DNA of 6,270 bases from positions 1 through 6,270 of the forward strand of contig JAFGIT010000015.1 of assembly GCA_016929465.1 (NCBI GenBank), written 5' to 3'. Positions 1 to 6,270 of the stretch are shown here, one piece after another. The position numbers were made by a program, and so were the translations under genes. Numbering within the stretch: the stretch's first letter is position 1; each line of letters starts with the position of its first letter. The stretch is from JAFGIT01 sp016929465 [NCBI: Candidatus Coatesbacteria bacterium]. GTDB taxonomy: Bacteria > B130-G9. The notes under the pieces are model-generated. The model searched no databases, was not told the origin of the DNA, and saw only the letters and a program-made list of their open reading frames with translations.

Positions 1-17
1 TATGAGGAACCAAAAAA

Positions 18-419
18 ATGACAAAACCATCGACTGAGAGGGACCCCAGAACCTACGCGATCATCGGGGCCGCCATGGAGGTGCATCGCGAGCTGGGCTC
101 CGGTTTTCTCGAAGCCGTATATCAGGAAGCTCTGGCCATGGAGTTCGAATCCTGCGGGATCCCGTTTGAAAGAGAAGCCAATCTTCCCATCCACTATAAG
201 GGCAGGCAGCTGGGGGCGAAATATAAGGCGGATTTCATCTGCTTTGGCGAGGTAATTGTTGAATTAAAGGCCCTGGAAGGGATAATCGGTCAGCACGAGG
301 CCCAGGTGCTGAACTCCCTCAAGGCTTCTGGGCTTTCAGTCGGTCTGGTTCTGAATTTCGGTCAGCATTCGCTGCAATATCGCCGCCTTGTAAGCTCCCA
401 ATCCGTGAAATCTGCGTAA
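18..419 (+). CDS. GxxExxY protein (PDDEXK nuclease-like)
   Basis: A 133-residue protein of the GxxExxY family, which belongs to the PDDEXK nuclease-like superfamily; its cellular role is not established. Seen here: the naming motif GFLEAVY at residues 29-35, a nuclease-like core with D72 (in KADF) and E82-x-K84 (in VELKA), the QVLNSLKA segment at 96-103 and the VLNFG strand at 111-115. These are the expected landmarks in the expected order, and the length is normal for the family, so the gene looks intact. The start ATG follows GAGGA with a 9-base gap. The C-terminal tail (SVKSA) is encoded by a short tandem repeat that carries the stop codon. The gene converges on the methyltransferase gene with only 10 bp between the two stops. 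Family assignment is firm; DNA or RNA cleavage is inferred only from the D...ExK residues. Confidence 0.93.
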   Translation: MTKPSTERDPRTYAIIGAAMEVHRELGSGFLEAVYQEALAMEFESCGIPFEREANLPIHYKGRQLGAKYKADFICFGEVIVELKALEGIIGQHEAQVLNSLKASGLSVGLVLNFGQHSLQYRRLVSSQSVKSA

Positions 420-427
420 TCTGCGGA
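401..427 (+). repeat. Three 9-bp tandem units across the GxxExxY stop codon
   Basis: Three successive 9-base units read ATCCGTGAA, ATCTGCGTA and ATCTGCGGA. The 9-base period keeps the reading frame, so the units encode S-V-K, then S-A-stop, and the third unit lies just beyond the stop. The stop codon TAA is therefore part of the repeat (AAA in unit one, TAA in unit two). The array fills the short gap between this gene and the convergent methyltransferase gene. The units are clear by eye; their origin is not known. Confidence 0.75.
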
Positions 428-429
428 CT

Positions 430-1395
430 TCAACTTTCCTCTTTCAGCACATTATACATCGCGAAGCGGCCGCGACCGAACTCTGCGGATAGGAGCTCTA
501 TTGCTCTCTTCTTCGTGGGGTGGGTTTGGATGAGTTCTTGGTACCGAGCCCGGACCAATTCCCTCTCGGCTTCAGTCCAGAGGCGACCTTGATTAAGTGG
601 TTTGTTGCTCGGACCGGCTCGGCGTAAGGTTGGCATCAGGCTGCCGGGTTCGATTGCCGCCACTCTCCTGGCATTGCCCTCGAATGCGATTTTGCTTTTC
701 TCGAAGCCCATCGCCCGTCTATTGAGACCAATGGCCACCTTTGCGGTGGAGAAACTCCCTAGAAAGAGGTCGCAGACGAGATCGTCCTCGTTGCTGCTGT
801 ATTGGATCATTTTTATTAGCAGCTGCTTGGGGAGTTCGTTCTTATTCTTTCTCTGGGTTGGCTTATATTCCCTGTTGATGATCCAAACATCTTCACGGTC
901 GCGGTAATTCAGAGAGCCAGCATTGTCTCTTTCATTCGCGCCATATCGACAATTAATGTTAAATGTCGCCCTCTCGCCAGGCTTCGTATAATAGAGAATG
1001 TGATAGTGGGAGGAGACATACTTACGTCTCGTGTGCACACCAAAATTATATTTCCAGATAATGTGATTGACCTCCTCCAGGCAAGTAGCATGCAAGGCGT
1101 TCAGAATATGAACCAGATTTGTGTAGCCAGATACTATATATATTGAGCCACCGGGCCTTAAGATGCGTGCCGCCTGCTCGATCCAGGCCAAGCTGAACTC
1201 GGCGTATTGGTCACCTGGCACCTCGATGTAACCATCGAGCACGAATCCCTCCTTGCGGTTGTAGTGCTTGTGGAGCTTATCACCATCGATGCCGTAAGGG
1301 GGATCGGTTATTATCAGATCAACTGAATCGTCCGGAGCATGCTTCTTGCAGCCCTCGATGCAGTCTTCGTTGTAGAATTGGCCATATTCCGTCAT
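430..1395 (-). CDS. Site-specific DNA methyltransferase, amino (N4/N6) type, beta-like motif order
   Basis: A 321-residue S-adenosylmethionine-dependent DNA methyltransferase that should methylate an exocyclic amino group of adenine or cytosine. The catalytic motif IV, DPPYG, is at residues 31-35. The cofactor-binding motif I lies near the C-terminal end as DLFLGSFST (209-217), so the order is catalytic region first, the beta-class arrangement. Between them are the conserved WKYNFGVHTRRKYVSSHYHILYYTKPG-like region (114-140) and the ELPKQLLIKMIQYSS helix (187-201). Motif I reads FLGSFST, with F where the usual FxGxG pattern has its second glycine; the rest is well conserved, so this looks like a subfamily variant. 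A charged tail (about 262-321) lies beyond the core and may be a small helical DNA-contact domain. The start ATG is preceded by GAGG with a 10-base gap. No matching restriction enzyme is visible here. It could be an orphan methyltransferase or half of a system whose partner lies outside the window. The target sequence is unknown. Confidence 0.93.
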   Translation of the reverse strand: MTEYGQFYNEDCIEGCKKHAPDDSVDLIITDPPYGIDGDKLHKHYNRKEGFVLDGYIEVPGDQYAEFSLAWIEQAARILRPGGSIYIVSGYTNLVHILNALHATCLEEVNHIIWKYNFGVHTRRKYVSSHYHILYYTKPGERATFNINCRYGANERDNAGSLNYRDREDVWIINREYKPTQRKNKNELPKQLLIKMIQYSSNEDDLVCDLFLGSFSTAKVAIGLNRRAMGFEKSKIAFEGNARRVAAIEPGSLMPTLRRAGPSNKPLNQGRLWTEAERELVRARYQELIQTHPTKKRAIELLSAEFGRGRFAMYNVLKEES

Positions 1396-1420
1396 TGATT
1401 GATCGCCTCAAGATTCAGAA

Positions 1421-1488
1421 GAACATACAACTGATATGACTCATTCTACTTGTTTACTATCCTGGAAATCAAAGGCTCAAGATGCTCG
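1421..1488. repeat. 68-bp imperfect direct repeat, copy A
   Basis: This segment matches 2603-2670 in the same orientation at 55 of 68 bases without gaps (my hand count). The longest identical blocks are TCATTCTACTTGTTTA (16 bases), AAATCAAAGGC (11) and CAAGATG (7). Copy A ends 25 bp upstream of the methyltransferase start and begins 46 bp past the reductase stop. Together the two copies bracket the reductase gene. Similarity falls away on both sides. Confidence 0.85.
1443..1472 (-). promoter_or_regulatory. Likely promoter of the methyltransferase gene (inside repeat copy A)
   Basis: On the minus strand TTGATT (1472-1467) is followed after 18 bases by TAGAAT (1448-1443), 4 of 6 and 5 of 6 matches to sigma-70 -35 and -10 hexamers. 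The -10 lies about 47 bases before the methyltransferase ATG. The same two hexamers at the same spacing occur in repeat copy B, while much of the spacer next to the -35 differs. That pattern supports a working promoter, but the promoter has not been demonstrated. Confidence 0.5.
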
Positions 1489-1534
1489 CTGGATTCGTGT
1501 GTGATCAGAGCCGCCCAATCTTCTGGTGAAGAAA

Positions 1535-2539
<1,005 letters not shown>

Positions 2540-2549
2540 TTATTCTCGA

Positions 2550-2569
2550 TTCGGGGCCAATTCCCCGAA
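2550..2569. promoter_or_regulatory. Perfect 7-bp inverted repeat in the reductase leader
   Basis: TTCGGGG, a 6-base loop (CCAATT), then CCCCGAA. It lies between the predicted reductase promoter (-10 at 2630-2625) and the reductase start, about 31 bases before the ATG, so it would form a GC-rich hairpin in the leader RNA or serve as an operator for a dimeric regulator. No T-run follows on either strand, so it is not a standard intrinsic terminator. No regulator gene is next to it. Confidence 0.55.
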
Positions 2570-2602
2570 AAATATGAAGCCGTCACAACCAGAGCCTTGC
2601 AG

Positions 2603-2670
2603 GAACATTGAACTGGCATGTTTCATTCTACTTGTTTAGTATCGCACAAATCAAAGGCGCAAGATGATCG
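2603..2670. repeat. 68-bp imperfect direct repeat, copy B
   Basis: This is the partner of 1421-1488, same orientation, 13 mismatches in 68 positions. It fills the middle of the spacer between the divergent reductase and ABC transporter genes and ends 22 bp before the transporter's ATG. Any promoter for the transporter operon probably overlaps it. The start-to-start distance between the copies is 1182 bp and covers the whole reductase gene. Confidence 0.85.
2625..2654 (-). promoter_or_regulatory. Likely promoter of the reductase gene (inside repeat copy B)
   Basis: On the minus strand TTGATT (2654-2649), an 18-base spacer and TAGAAT (2630-2625) repeat exactly the hexamers and spacing found upstream of the methyltransferase. 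The -10 lies about 106 bases before the reductase ATG, leaving a leader of roughly 100 bases that contains the 7-bp inverted repeat. Inference from hexamer match and conservation between the two copies. Confidence 0.5.
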
Positions 2671-2692
2671 TTCACAACTCCCCTAATACAAC

Positions 2693-3706
2693 ATGACCGA
2701 ATCGATACACGTTGAGAATCTGACTAAGGTCTATCGCAATTTCGCACGGCGTGAGGGGCTTTTTGGCGCGATTGCCGACCTGTTCAAACGAGAATATATC
2801 CTGACGAAAGCCGTCGATTCGGTGTCTTTCTCGATCGCTGAGGGCGAGATCGTCGGGTATATCGGCGCGAATGGGGCGGGCAAATCTACGACCATCAAGA
2901 TGCTGACTGGGATACTCCGCCCGACATCGGGCGGCGCCGTCATTAACGGGCTCGTGCCTTGGGAGCAGCGCAAGAAGCACGCCCGCAATATCGGCGTGAT
3001 CTTCGGGCAGCGAACGCAGCTATATTGGGATATCGCGGTCATCGAGACCTTCAACCTTCTCCGACGTGTCTATCGCGTCGAGAAGTCAGTCTATGATCGG
3101 CGCCTGGAGGAGCTGACAACGCTTCTGGACCTGAGTTCCCTGCTCACGAAGCCCACGCGGAAGCTCAGCCTAGGCCAGCGGATGCGCTGCGATTTCGCTG
3201 CATCGATGATCCACGATCCGCCGGTCCTGTTCTTCGATGAGCCGACGATCGGTCTCGACGTCTCGGCGAAATTCCGGGTGCGGGATGCGATACGTCACCT
3301 GGCTTCAGATAGGGGCAAGACTATTCTCTTGACCACGCACGACATCGCGGACGTTGAGGACCTTTGCGAACGGATCATCATCGTCGATGGCGGACGCATC
3401 ATCTTCGATGGGCTGATCAGGGATATAAAGGACAGGATGGGACGAACGCGTAGGGCGACGATCGATTTCCACGGCGAAGTCTCGACGGACGAAATTTCGA
3501 GGCTCCTGGACGGCAGATTGCTCGAATCGGAGCAGATAACGCCGGAGCAGGTCGAGATTCGCTTCGACATCCAGTCGATCAAGCCGAGCGACCTGGTGCG
3601 AACGCTCCTCGCCGAACTCCCGGTCAAGGACATAGTGCTGAAAGGGCCGGACCTCTCCGACATCGTGCGCCGCATATACGAGGGCAAGGAGCGGCTCGAT
3701 GAGTAG
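2693..3706 (+). CDS. ABC-2 type exporter, ATP-binding subunit
   Basis: A 337-residue ATPase that powers an ABC-2 type membrane exporter from the cytoplasmic face. All nucleotide-binding motifs are intact: Walker A GANGAGKST (58-66), Q-loop near Q106 (IFGQRTQ), signature LSLGQRMR (158-165), Walker B VLFFDEP (178-184) with E183 as catalytic base, D-loop GLD (187-189) and the switch histidine H216 (TTHD). The extended N-terminal stretch YRNFARREGLFGAIADLFKREY (15-35) before the first core strand is typical of an uncharacterised ABC-2 ATPase group (COG4586 as I recall it) that travels with two six-helix-type permeases, as here. The C-terminal part (about 250-337) is an accessory domain rather than a second ATPase. 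The ATG has no clear Shine-Dalgarno sequence, but residues 1-14 match the usual family start. It overlaps the next gene by 8 bp. Substrate unknown; the drug-resistance labels common for this family should not be transferred. Confidence 0.95.
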   Translation: MTESIHVENLTKVYRNFARREGLFGAIADLFKREYILTKAVDSVSFSIAEGEIVGYIGANGAGKSTTIKMLTGILRPTSGGAVINGLVPWEQRKKHARNIGVIFGQRTQLYWDIAVIETFNLLRRVYRVEKSVYDRRLEELTTLLDLSSLLTKPTRKLSLGQRMRCDFAASMIHDPPVLFFDEPTIGLDVSAKFRVRDAIRHLASDRGKTILLTTHDIADVEDLCERIIIVDGGRIIFDGLIRDIKDRMGRTRRATIDFHGEVSTDEISRLLDGRLLESEQITPEQVEIRFDIQSIKPSDLVRTLLAELPVKDIVLKGPDLSDIVRRIYEGKERLDE

Positions 3707-4493
3707 CCTTGCCTGGCCGCTGGTTAAGATCGGCGCGCTCGAGAGTATCGCATTTCGGCTTAGGCCGATAATGGCTCTCTCGGCCTATCCAGTGACAATT
3801 TTCGCCAATTACTGCCTTTATATGGCCGTATTCAGCCACAGGGAGACGGTCGCAGGATACACCGTGGGCGAGGCGGTTACTTATATCGGCATCGCCTGGC
3901 TCATGAGATCGACTTTCAAGACCAATACCGACCGGCACATAGGCTACCGAGTCCGCTCTGGGGACATTGCGCTCGACCTCATGCGTCCGATCTACTACCC
4001 GGCTCTCGTCTTCTGGCAGAACCTGGGCAGGACCCTGAGCAGACTGCTCATCATCTCGGTCCCGCTGATTGTGTTCAGCAAGCTCGCCATGAATATCACC
4101 ACGCCGCGAGATCTGAAGACCTGGGCGTTTTTCGCGGCGAGCGTCGCCATCGCCCACCTGATGGTCTTCTCAATCGACTTCATGGTTGGCGTCTCTGCCT
4201 TCTTCGTCGAGTTCAACGTCGAGTTCGCGTGGACCATCGACCTGACGGTGCGGTTGATGGCGGGCCTTGTCATCCCCATCGACTTCTTCCCGAAGGCGTT
4301 CGCGTCGGTTCTGTTGCACTCGCCGCTGAAATATATCTACTTCCTGCCTATACAGATATACCTCGGACGCATTCCAGCGGAGGAGATTGCACCTGCCCTA
4401 TTCTCGGGATTTCTCTGGCTGATGGGGATGCTGCTCGCAGCTCATATTCTGTTCAAGGCCGGGACAAGGCGCCTGACGATACAGGGAGGATGA
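3699..4493 (+). CDS. ABC-2 type exporter permease, first subunit
   Basis: A 264-residue integral inner-membrane protein forming half of the transport channel. Several hydrophobic segments are visible, roughly at residues 25-46, 58-70, 108-128, 138-163, 180-198 and 228-252, consistent with about six membrane helices. The stretch RVRSGDIALDLMRPIYYP between the early helices matches the conserved cytoplasmic loop of the ABC2_membrane_6-like permeases that pair with this type of ATPase. Its ATG overlaps the ATPase stop in ATGAGTAG, and AAGGAG (3686-3691) lies 7 bases upstream, inside the ATPase gene. The overlap points to translational coupling and a fixed ratio of subunits. The family call rests on membrane pattern, the loop motif and context; the individual helix borders are estimates. 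Confidence 0.88.
   Translation: MSSLAWPLVKIGALESIAFRLRPIMALSAYPVTIFANYCLYMAVFSHRETVAGYTVGEAVTYIGIAWLMRSTFKTNTDRHIGYRVRSGDIALDLMRPIYYPALVFWQNLGRTLSRLLIISVPLIVFSKLAMNITTPRDLKTWAFFAASVAIAHLMVFSIDFMVGVSAFFVEFNVEFAWTIDLTVRLMAGLVIPIDFFPKAFASVLLHSPLKYIYFLPIQIYLGRIPAEEIAPALFSGFLWLMGMLLAAHILFKAGTRRLTIQGG
4485..4489 (+). promoter_or_regulatory. Ribosome binding site supporting a TTG start
   Basis: GGAGG lies at the very end of the first permease gene, 8 bases before the TTG at 4498. No comparable site precedes the in-frame ATG at 4513, whose upstream bases are AT-rich. This decides the start of the second permease. Confidence 0.7.
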
Positions 4494-4497
4494 GGGC

Positions 4498-5334
4498 TTG
4501 AAGAATTCATCTATGAAGGAAGGCAAGAAACGGGAGGCTGACATCGTAGCCTCAATGGGATTGATAGCCGCTTTCGTCGCCCAGCGGATCAAGGTGGCGA
4601 TGGCATATCGGTTCGACTTCTTCATCAGCTCGGTCGCGACGATCGCGTTCGGGGTGGTGAACATCTCCCTCCTCTGGGCGATCTGCTCCAGGATCCCTAA
4701 CCTGTTGGGCTGGTCCTTTGACGAGCTGCTTTTGATATATGGGCTGGGCGAGTTGAACGTGGGCATCTTGTTCATGTTCTTCTCCTTCCTTTTCAGCGTG
4801 CCGGCTCAACAAATAGTCGAGGGGAGGCTCGATCAGAAGCTGGTCCGACCGCTGCCCGTTTTTTTGCAGCTCGCAGCTGAGGGCTTCAGCTTCAAGGACA
4901 CGATCATCATCGCGAAGGGCGTCGCAATCGTCGCATACGCCTCTTCACGGCTCTCGCTCGATCTGTCGCTGGGGAAGGTCCTCTTCGTGGTTCTTCTCTG
5001 CCTGAGCGCGGGTGCGATCTACGCCTCGGTCTTCACGATCTTCACCTCGCTATCATTCTGGGTGGTAGATAGGACCGGCCTGATAAATCCGCTCTTCCCG
5101 ATCAGCGATTTCTCGCGCTTTCCGCTCACGATATACCCGCTCGGGATACGCATCTTCCTGACCTACCTGATCCCGTTTGCATTCGTGGCGTTCTACCCGG
5201 CGACGGTGATTGTCGGTCGGGCCGAATTTACTGCGATGGCGAGTATCGCTCCCGTGGTTGCTGTGGTCTTCGGATTCATCGCATCTCGAATCTGGAAGGC
5301 CGGGCTCTTGAGGTATGAATCAACCGGGACATAG
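4498..5334 (+). CDS. ABC-2 type exporter permease, second subunit
   Basis: A 278-residue inner-membrane protein, the second permease of the exporter. After a charged cytoplasmic N terminus (1-19), hydrophobic stretches appear near residues 41-63, 78-102, 131-150, 160-189, 215-240 and 244-265. The loop QQIVEGRLDQKLVRPLPVFLQ (about 103-123) corresponds to the SGDIALDLMRP loop of the first permease, and YPLGIRIFLTYLIPFAFVAFYPA (about 211-233) is the conserved late segment of this permease type (COG3694-like as I recall it). The two permeases are similar in plan but clearly different proteins, so a heterodimer is expected. Translation probably begins at TTG; ATG codons at 4513 and 4555 are fallback starts. 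It begins 4 bp after the first permease ends and should be the last gene of the three-gene operon. No clear terminator follows. Confidence 0.88.
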   Translation: MKNSSMKEGKKREADIVASMGLIAAFVAQRIKVAMAYRFDFFISSVATIAFGVVNISLLWAICSRIPNLLGWSFDELLLIYGLGELNVGILFMFFSFLFSVPAQQIVEGRLDQKLVRPLPVFLQLAAEGFSFKDTIIIAKGVAIVAYASSRLSLDLSLGKVLFVVLLCLSAGAIYASVFTIFTSLSFWVVDRTGLINPLFPISDFSRFPLTIYPLGIRIFLTYLIPFAFVAFYPATVIVGRAEFTAMASIAPVVAVVFGFIASRIWKAGLLRYESTGT

Positions 5335-5460
5335 GCGCGATTCGCCTCCAGCCTCGATTGACCCTTCGCTGATATGGGGTCGGGAACTTGCTTGCATCCG
5401 CCACTTGATTAAGGCAGAGTCTTCTATCGCTATTGCTTTTTGTGATGGGCAATGCGCCCG

Positions 5461-5474
5461 GAATGTGGACATTC
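5461..5474. promoter_or_regulatory. Perfect 6-bp inverted repeat just upstream of a ribosome binding site
   Basis: GAATGT, two bases, then ACATTC. It ends 2 bases before the AAGGAGG (5477-5483) of the next gene. It could be an operator or a small RNA hairpin next to the ribosome site. A second small inverted repeat (GGGC...GCCC, 5447-5459) lies just upstream. Neither is followed by a T-run, so they do not look like a terminator for the transporter operon. The rest of the 157-bp spacer holds no clear promoter. Confidence 0.45.
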
Positions 5475-5491
5475 TCAAGGAGGAAGAAACC

Positions 5492-6270
5492 ATGAGGTTC
5501 ACACTCGCCCTTTGCGGCTTGCTCGCTATGTTACCGGCATTCTCGCTCGGAGCGCCAATCGTCAACATCCACACCGACAAGGACTTCTATGAAGTCGGCG
5601 AAAGGATCGAACTCAGTCTGTCTGGGGCCAACTCCGGGGGGGACGCGATCGTTGACCTCTATGTTGGCCTTCTTTATGAGGACGGAAGGACATACTTCCT
5701 ATCATCGGAGGGCTGGAGCTGGACTTGGTCCACATTGAGCGAACCGATTTCGCCTACGCCCTTCATTGCCTCGATTTCAATGCCGAATGGTTTTGCGACG
5801 GGGCCGACGCCTTTTGAGTGGCTCGATCTTCCGTGCAGAATGCCGACAATCGGACAGGCGGGCAGATACTTCTTCGTGGCGGCGCTCGCGGCCGCAGGGA
5901 CGAGCGACTGGATTGGCGAGATGAGCATGGCCCCCTTCTATCTCGAGACGCCGCCTCAAAGGCCGATGAGAATGATCTCCGTCCCCGCGGGTTCGTTCGA
6001 CATGGGTGATGGGTACGAGCCGCCCGAAGGTCCACTCCATCGGGTCAATGTATCCGCCTTTATCATGTCCGAGATGGAGGTTACCCAGGGCCAATGGATG
6101 GATGTGATGGGCTTCAATCCCAGCTGGGACAGGTTCCATATTGATTTGCCCGTCGAATACGTTACCTGGTATGACAACGTCAACTTCTGCAATGAGAAGT
6201 CCATCTCCGAGGGCCTGACGCCCTGCTACACGATCGAGAACATCGTCCGATACAATTCTCGACATATCAA
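5492..6270 (+). CDS. Secreted SUMF1/formylglycine-generating-enzyme-like protein (cut by window end)
   Basis: The first 259 residues of an exported protein; the frame stays open to the window edge. Residues 1-20 form a signal peptide (MRF, a hydrophobic core LALCGLLAMLPAF, then SLG-A). Residues about 24-152 look like a beta-rich domain beginning with VNIHTDKDFYEVGERIELSLS and VDLYVGLLYEDG; I do not recognise a named family. From about 158 a SUMF1-type domain starts: MISVPAGSFDMG (161-172), EMEVTQGQWMDVMGFNPSW (194-212) and PVEYVTWYDNVNFCNEKS (220-237). True family members oxidise a cysteine to formylglycine in sulfatases, but many bacterial relatives lack the catalytic cysteines, which would lie past the window end, so activity cannot be judged. 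The ATG follows AAGGAGG (5477-5483) with an 8-base gap. No sulfatase is nearby. It is probably its own transcription unit, though readthrough from the transporter is possible. Confidence 0.9.
   Translation, partial: MRFTLALCGLLAMLPAFSLGAPIVNIHTDKDFYEVGERIELSLSGANSGGDAIVDLYVGLLYEDGRTYFLSSEGWSWTWSTLSEPISPTPFIASISMPNGFATGPTPFEWLDLPCRMPTIGQAGRYFFVAALAAAGTSDWIGEMSMAPFYLETPPQRPMRMISVPAGSFDMGDGYEPPEGPLHRVNVSAFIMSEMEVTQGQWMDVMGFNPSWDRFHIDLPVEYVTWYDNVNFCNEKSISEGLTPCYTIENIVRYNSRHI

Noticed and set aside
401-427. 9-bp tandem units as a CRISPR or plasmid iteron array
   Set aside because: Only three short units with no spacers, overlapping a gene end; no replication or Cas gene nearby.
602-907. 101-codon rightward open frame inside the methyltransferase gene
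   Set aside because: It lies antisense to well-conserved methyltransferase motifs, has low-complexity composition, and has no family features.
1519-1532. TCTTC-TGGT-GAAGA hairpin after the reductase stop as a terminator
   Set aside because: The stem is only 5 bp, is AT-rich, and no T-run follows on the minus strand.
3624-4157. 177-codon leftward open frame across the ATPase-permease junction
   Set aside because: Arg/Glu/His-rich composition typical of antisense reading of GC-rich coding DNA; overlaps two well-supported genes.
5777-6265. 162-codon leftward open frame opposite the secreted protein gene
   Set aside because: The rightward frame has a ribosome site, signal peptide and SUMF1 motifs over the same bases; the leftward one has none.

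Overview
This 6.27 kb stretch is ordinary protein-coding bacterial DNA with seven genes and no RNA genes, CRISPR array or recognisable insertion sequence. The gene content (a GxxExxY protein, an uncharacterised three-part ABC-2 exporter, and a secreted formylglycine-enzyme-like protein with a beta-rich front domain) is a mix I associate with uncultured candidate-phylum or deltaproteobacteria-like genomes. That placement is an impression from protein style, not a measurement. The right half looks more GC-rich in its codon third positions than the methyltransferase region, which suggests the left part may have a different history.

Left region (1-2540): a GxxExxY protein of the PDDEXK nuclease superfamily reads rightward and ends 10 bp from the end of a leftward DNA methyltransferase gene. 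Upstream of the methyltransferase, on the same strand, lies an aldo/keto reductase. Each of these two leftward genes is preceded by one copy of a 68-bp imperfect direct repeat (1421-1488 and 2603-2670; 55 of 68 bases identical by my count). Both copies hold TTGATT, an 18-bp spacer and TAGAAT on the minus strand, which fits a sigma-70-type promoter. In both copies the same DNA can also be read as a short peptide tail ending in NK-stop. This repeat is the most unusual structure in the window. It makes the reductase a roughly 1.18-kb unit bracketed by direct repeats.

Middle region (2693-5334): three tightly packed rightward genes encode an ABC-2 type transporter, in the order ATPase, permease, permease. 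The ATPase and first permease overlap by 8 bp, and the second permease starts 4 bp after the first ends, at a TTG codon with a good Shine-Dalgarno sequence. They almost certainly form one exporter complex in the inner membrane. The substrate cannot be told from sequence.

Right end (5335-6270): after a 157-bp spacer containing a perfect 6-bp inverted repeat, a secreted protein begins. It has a signal peptide, a beta-rich N-terminal domain and the start of a SUMF1/formylglycine-generating-enzyme-like domain. The window cuts it off before the region where catalytic cysteines would lie.

No clearly new multi-gene system is visible. The best leads are the repeated element around the reductase, the GxxExxY protein facing a methyltransferase with no visible restriction partner, and the 9-bp in-frame tandem repeat across the GxxExxY stop codon.
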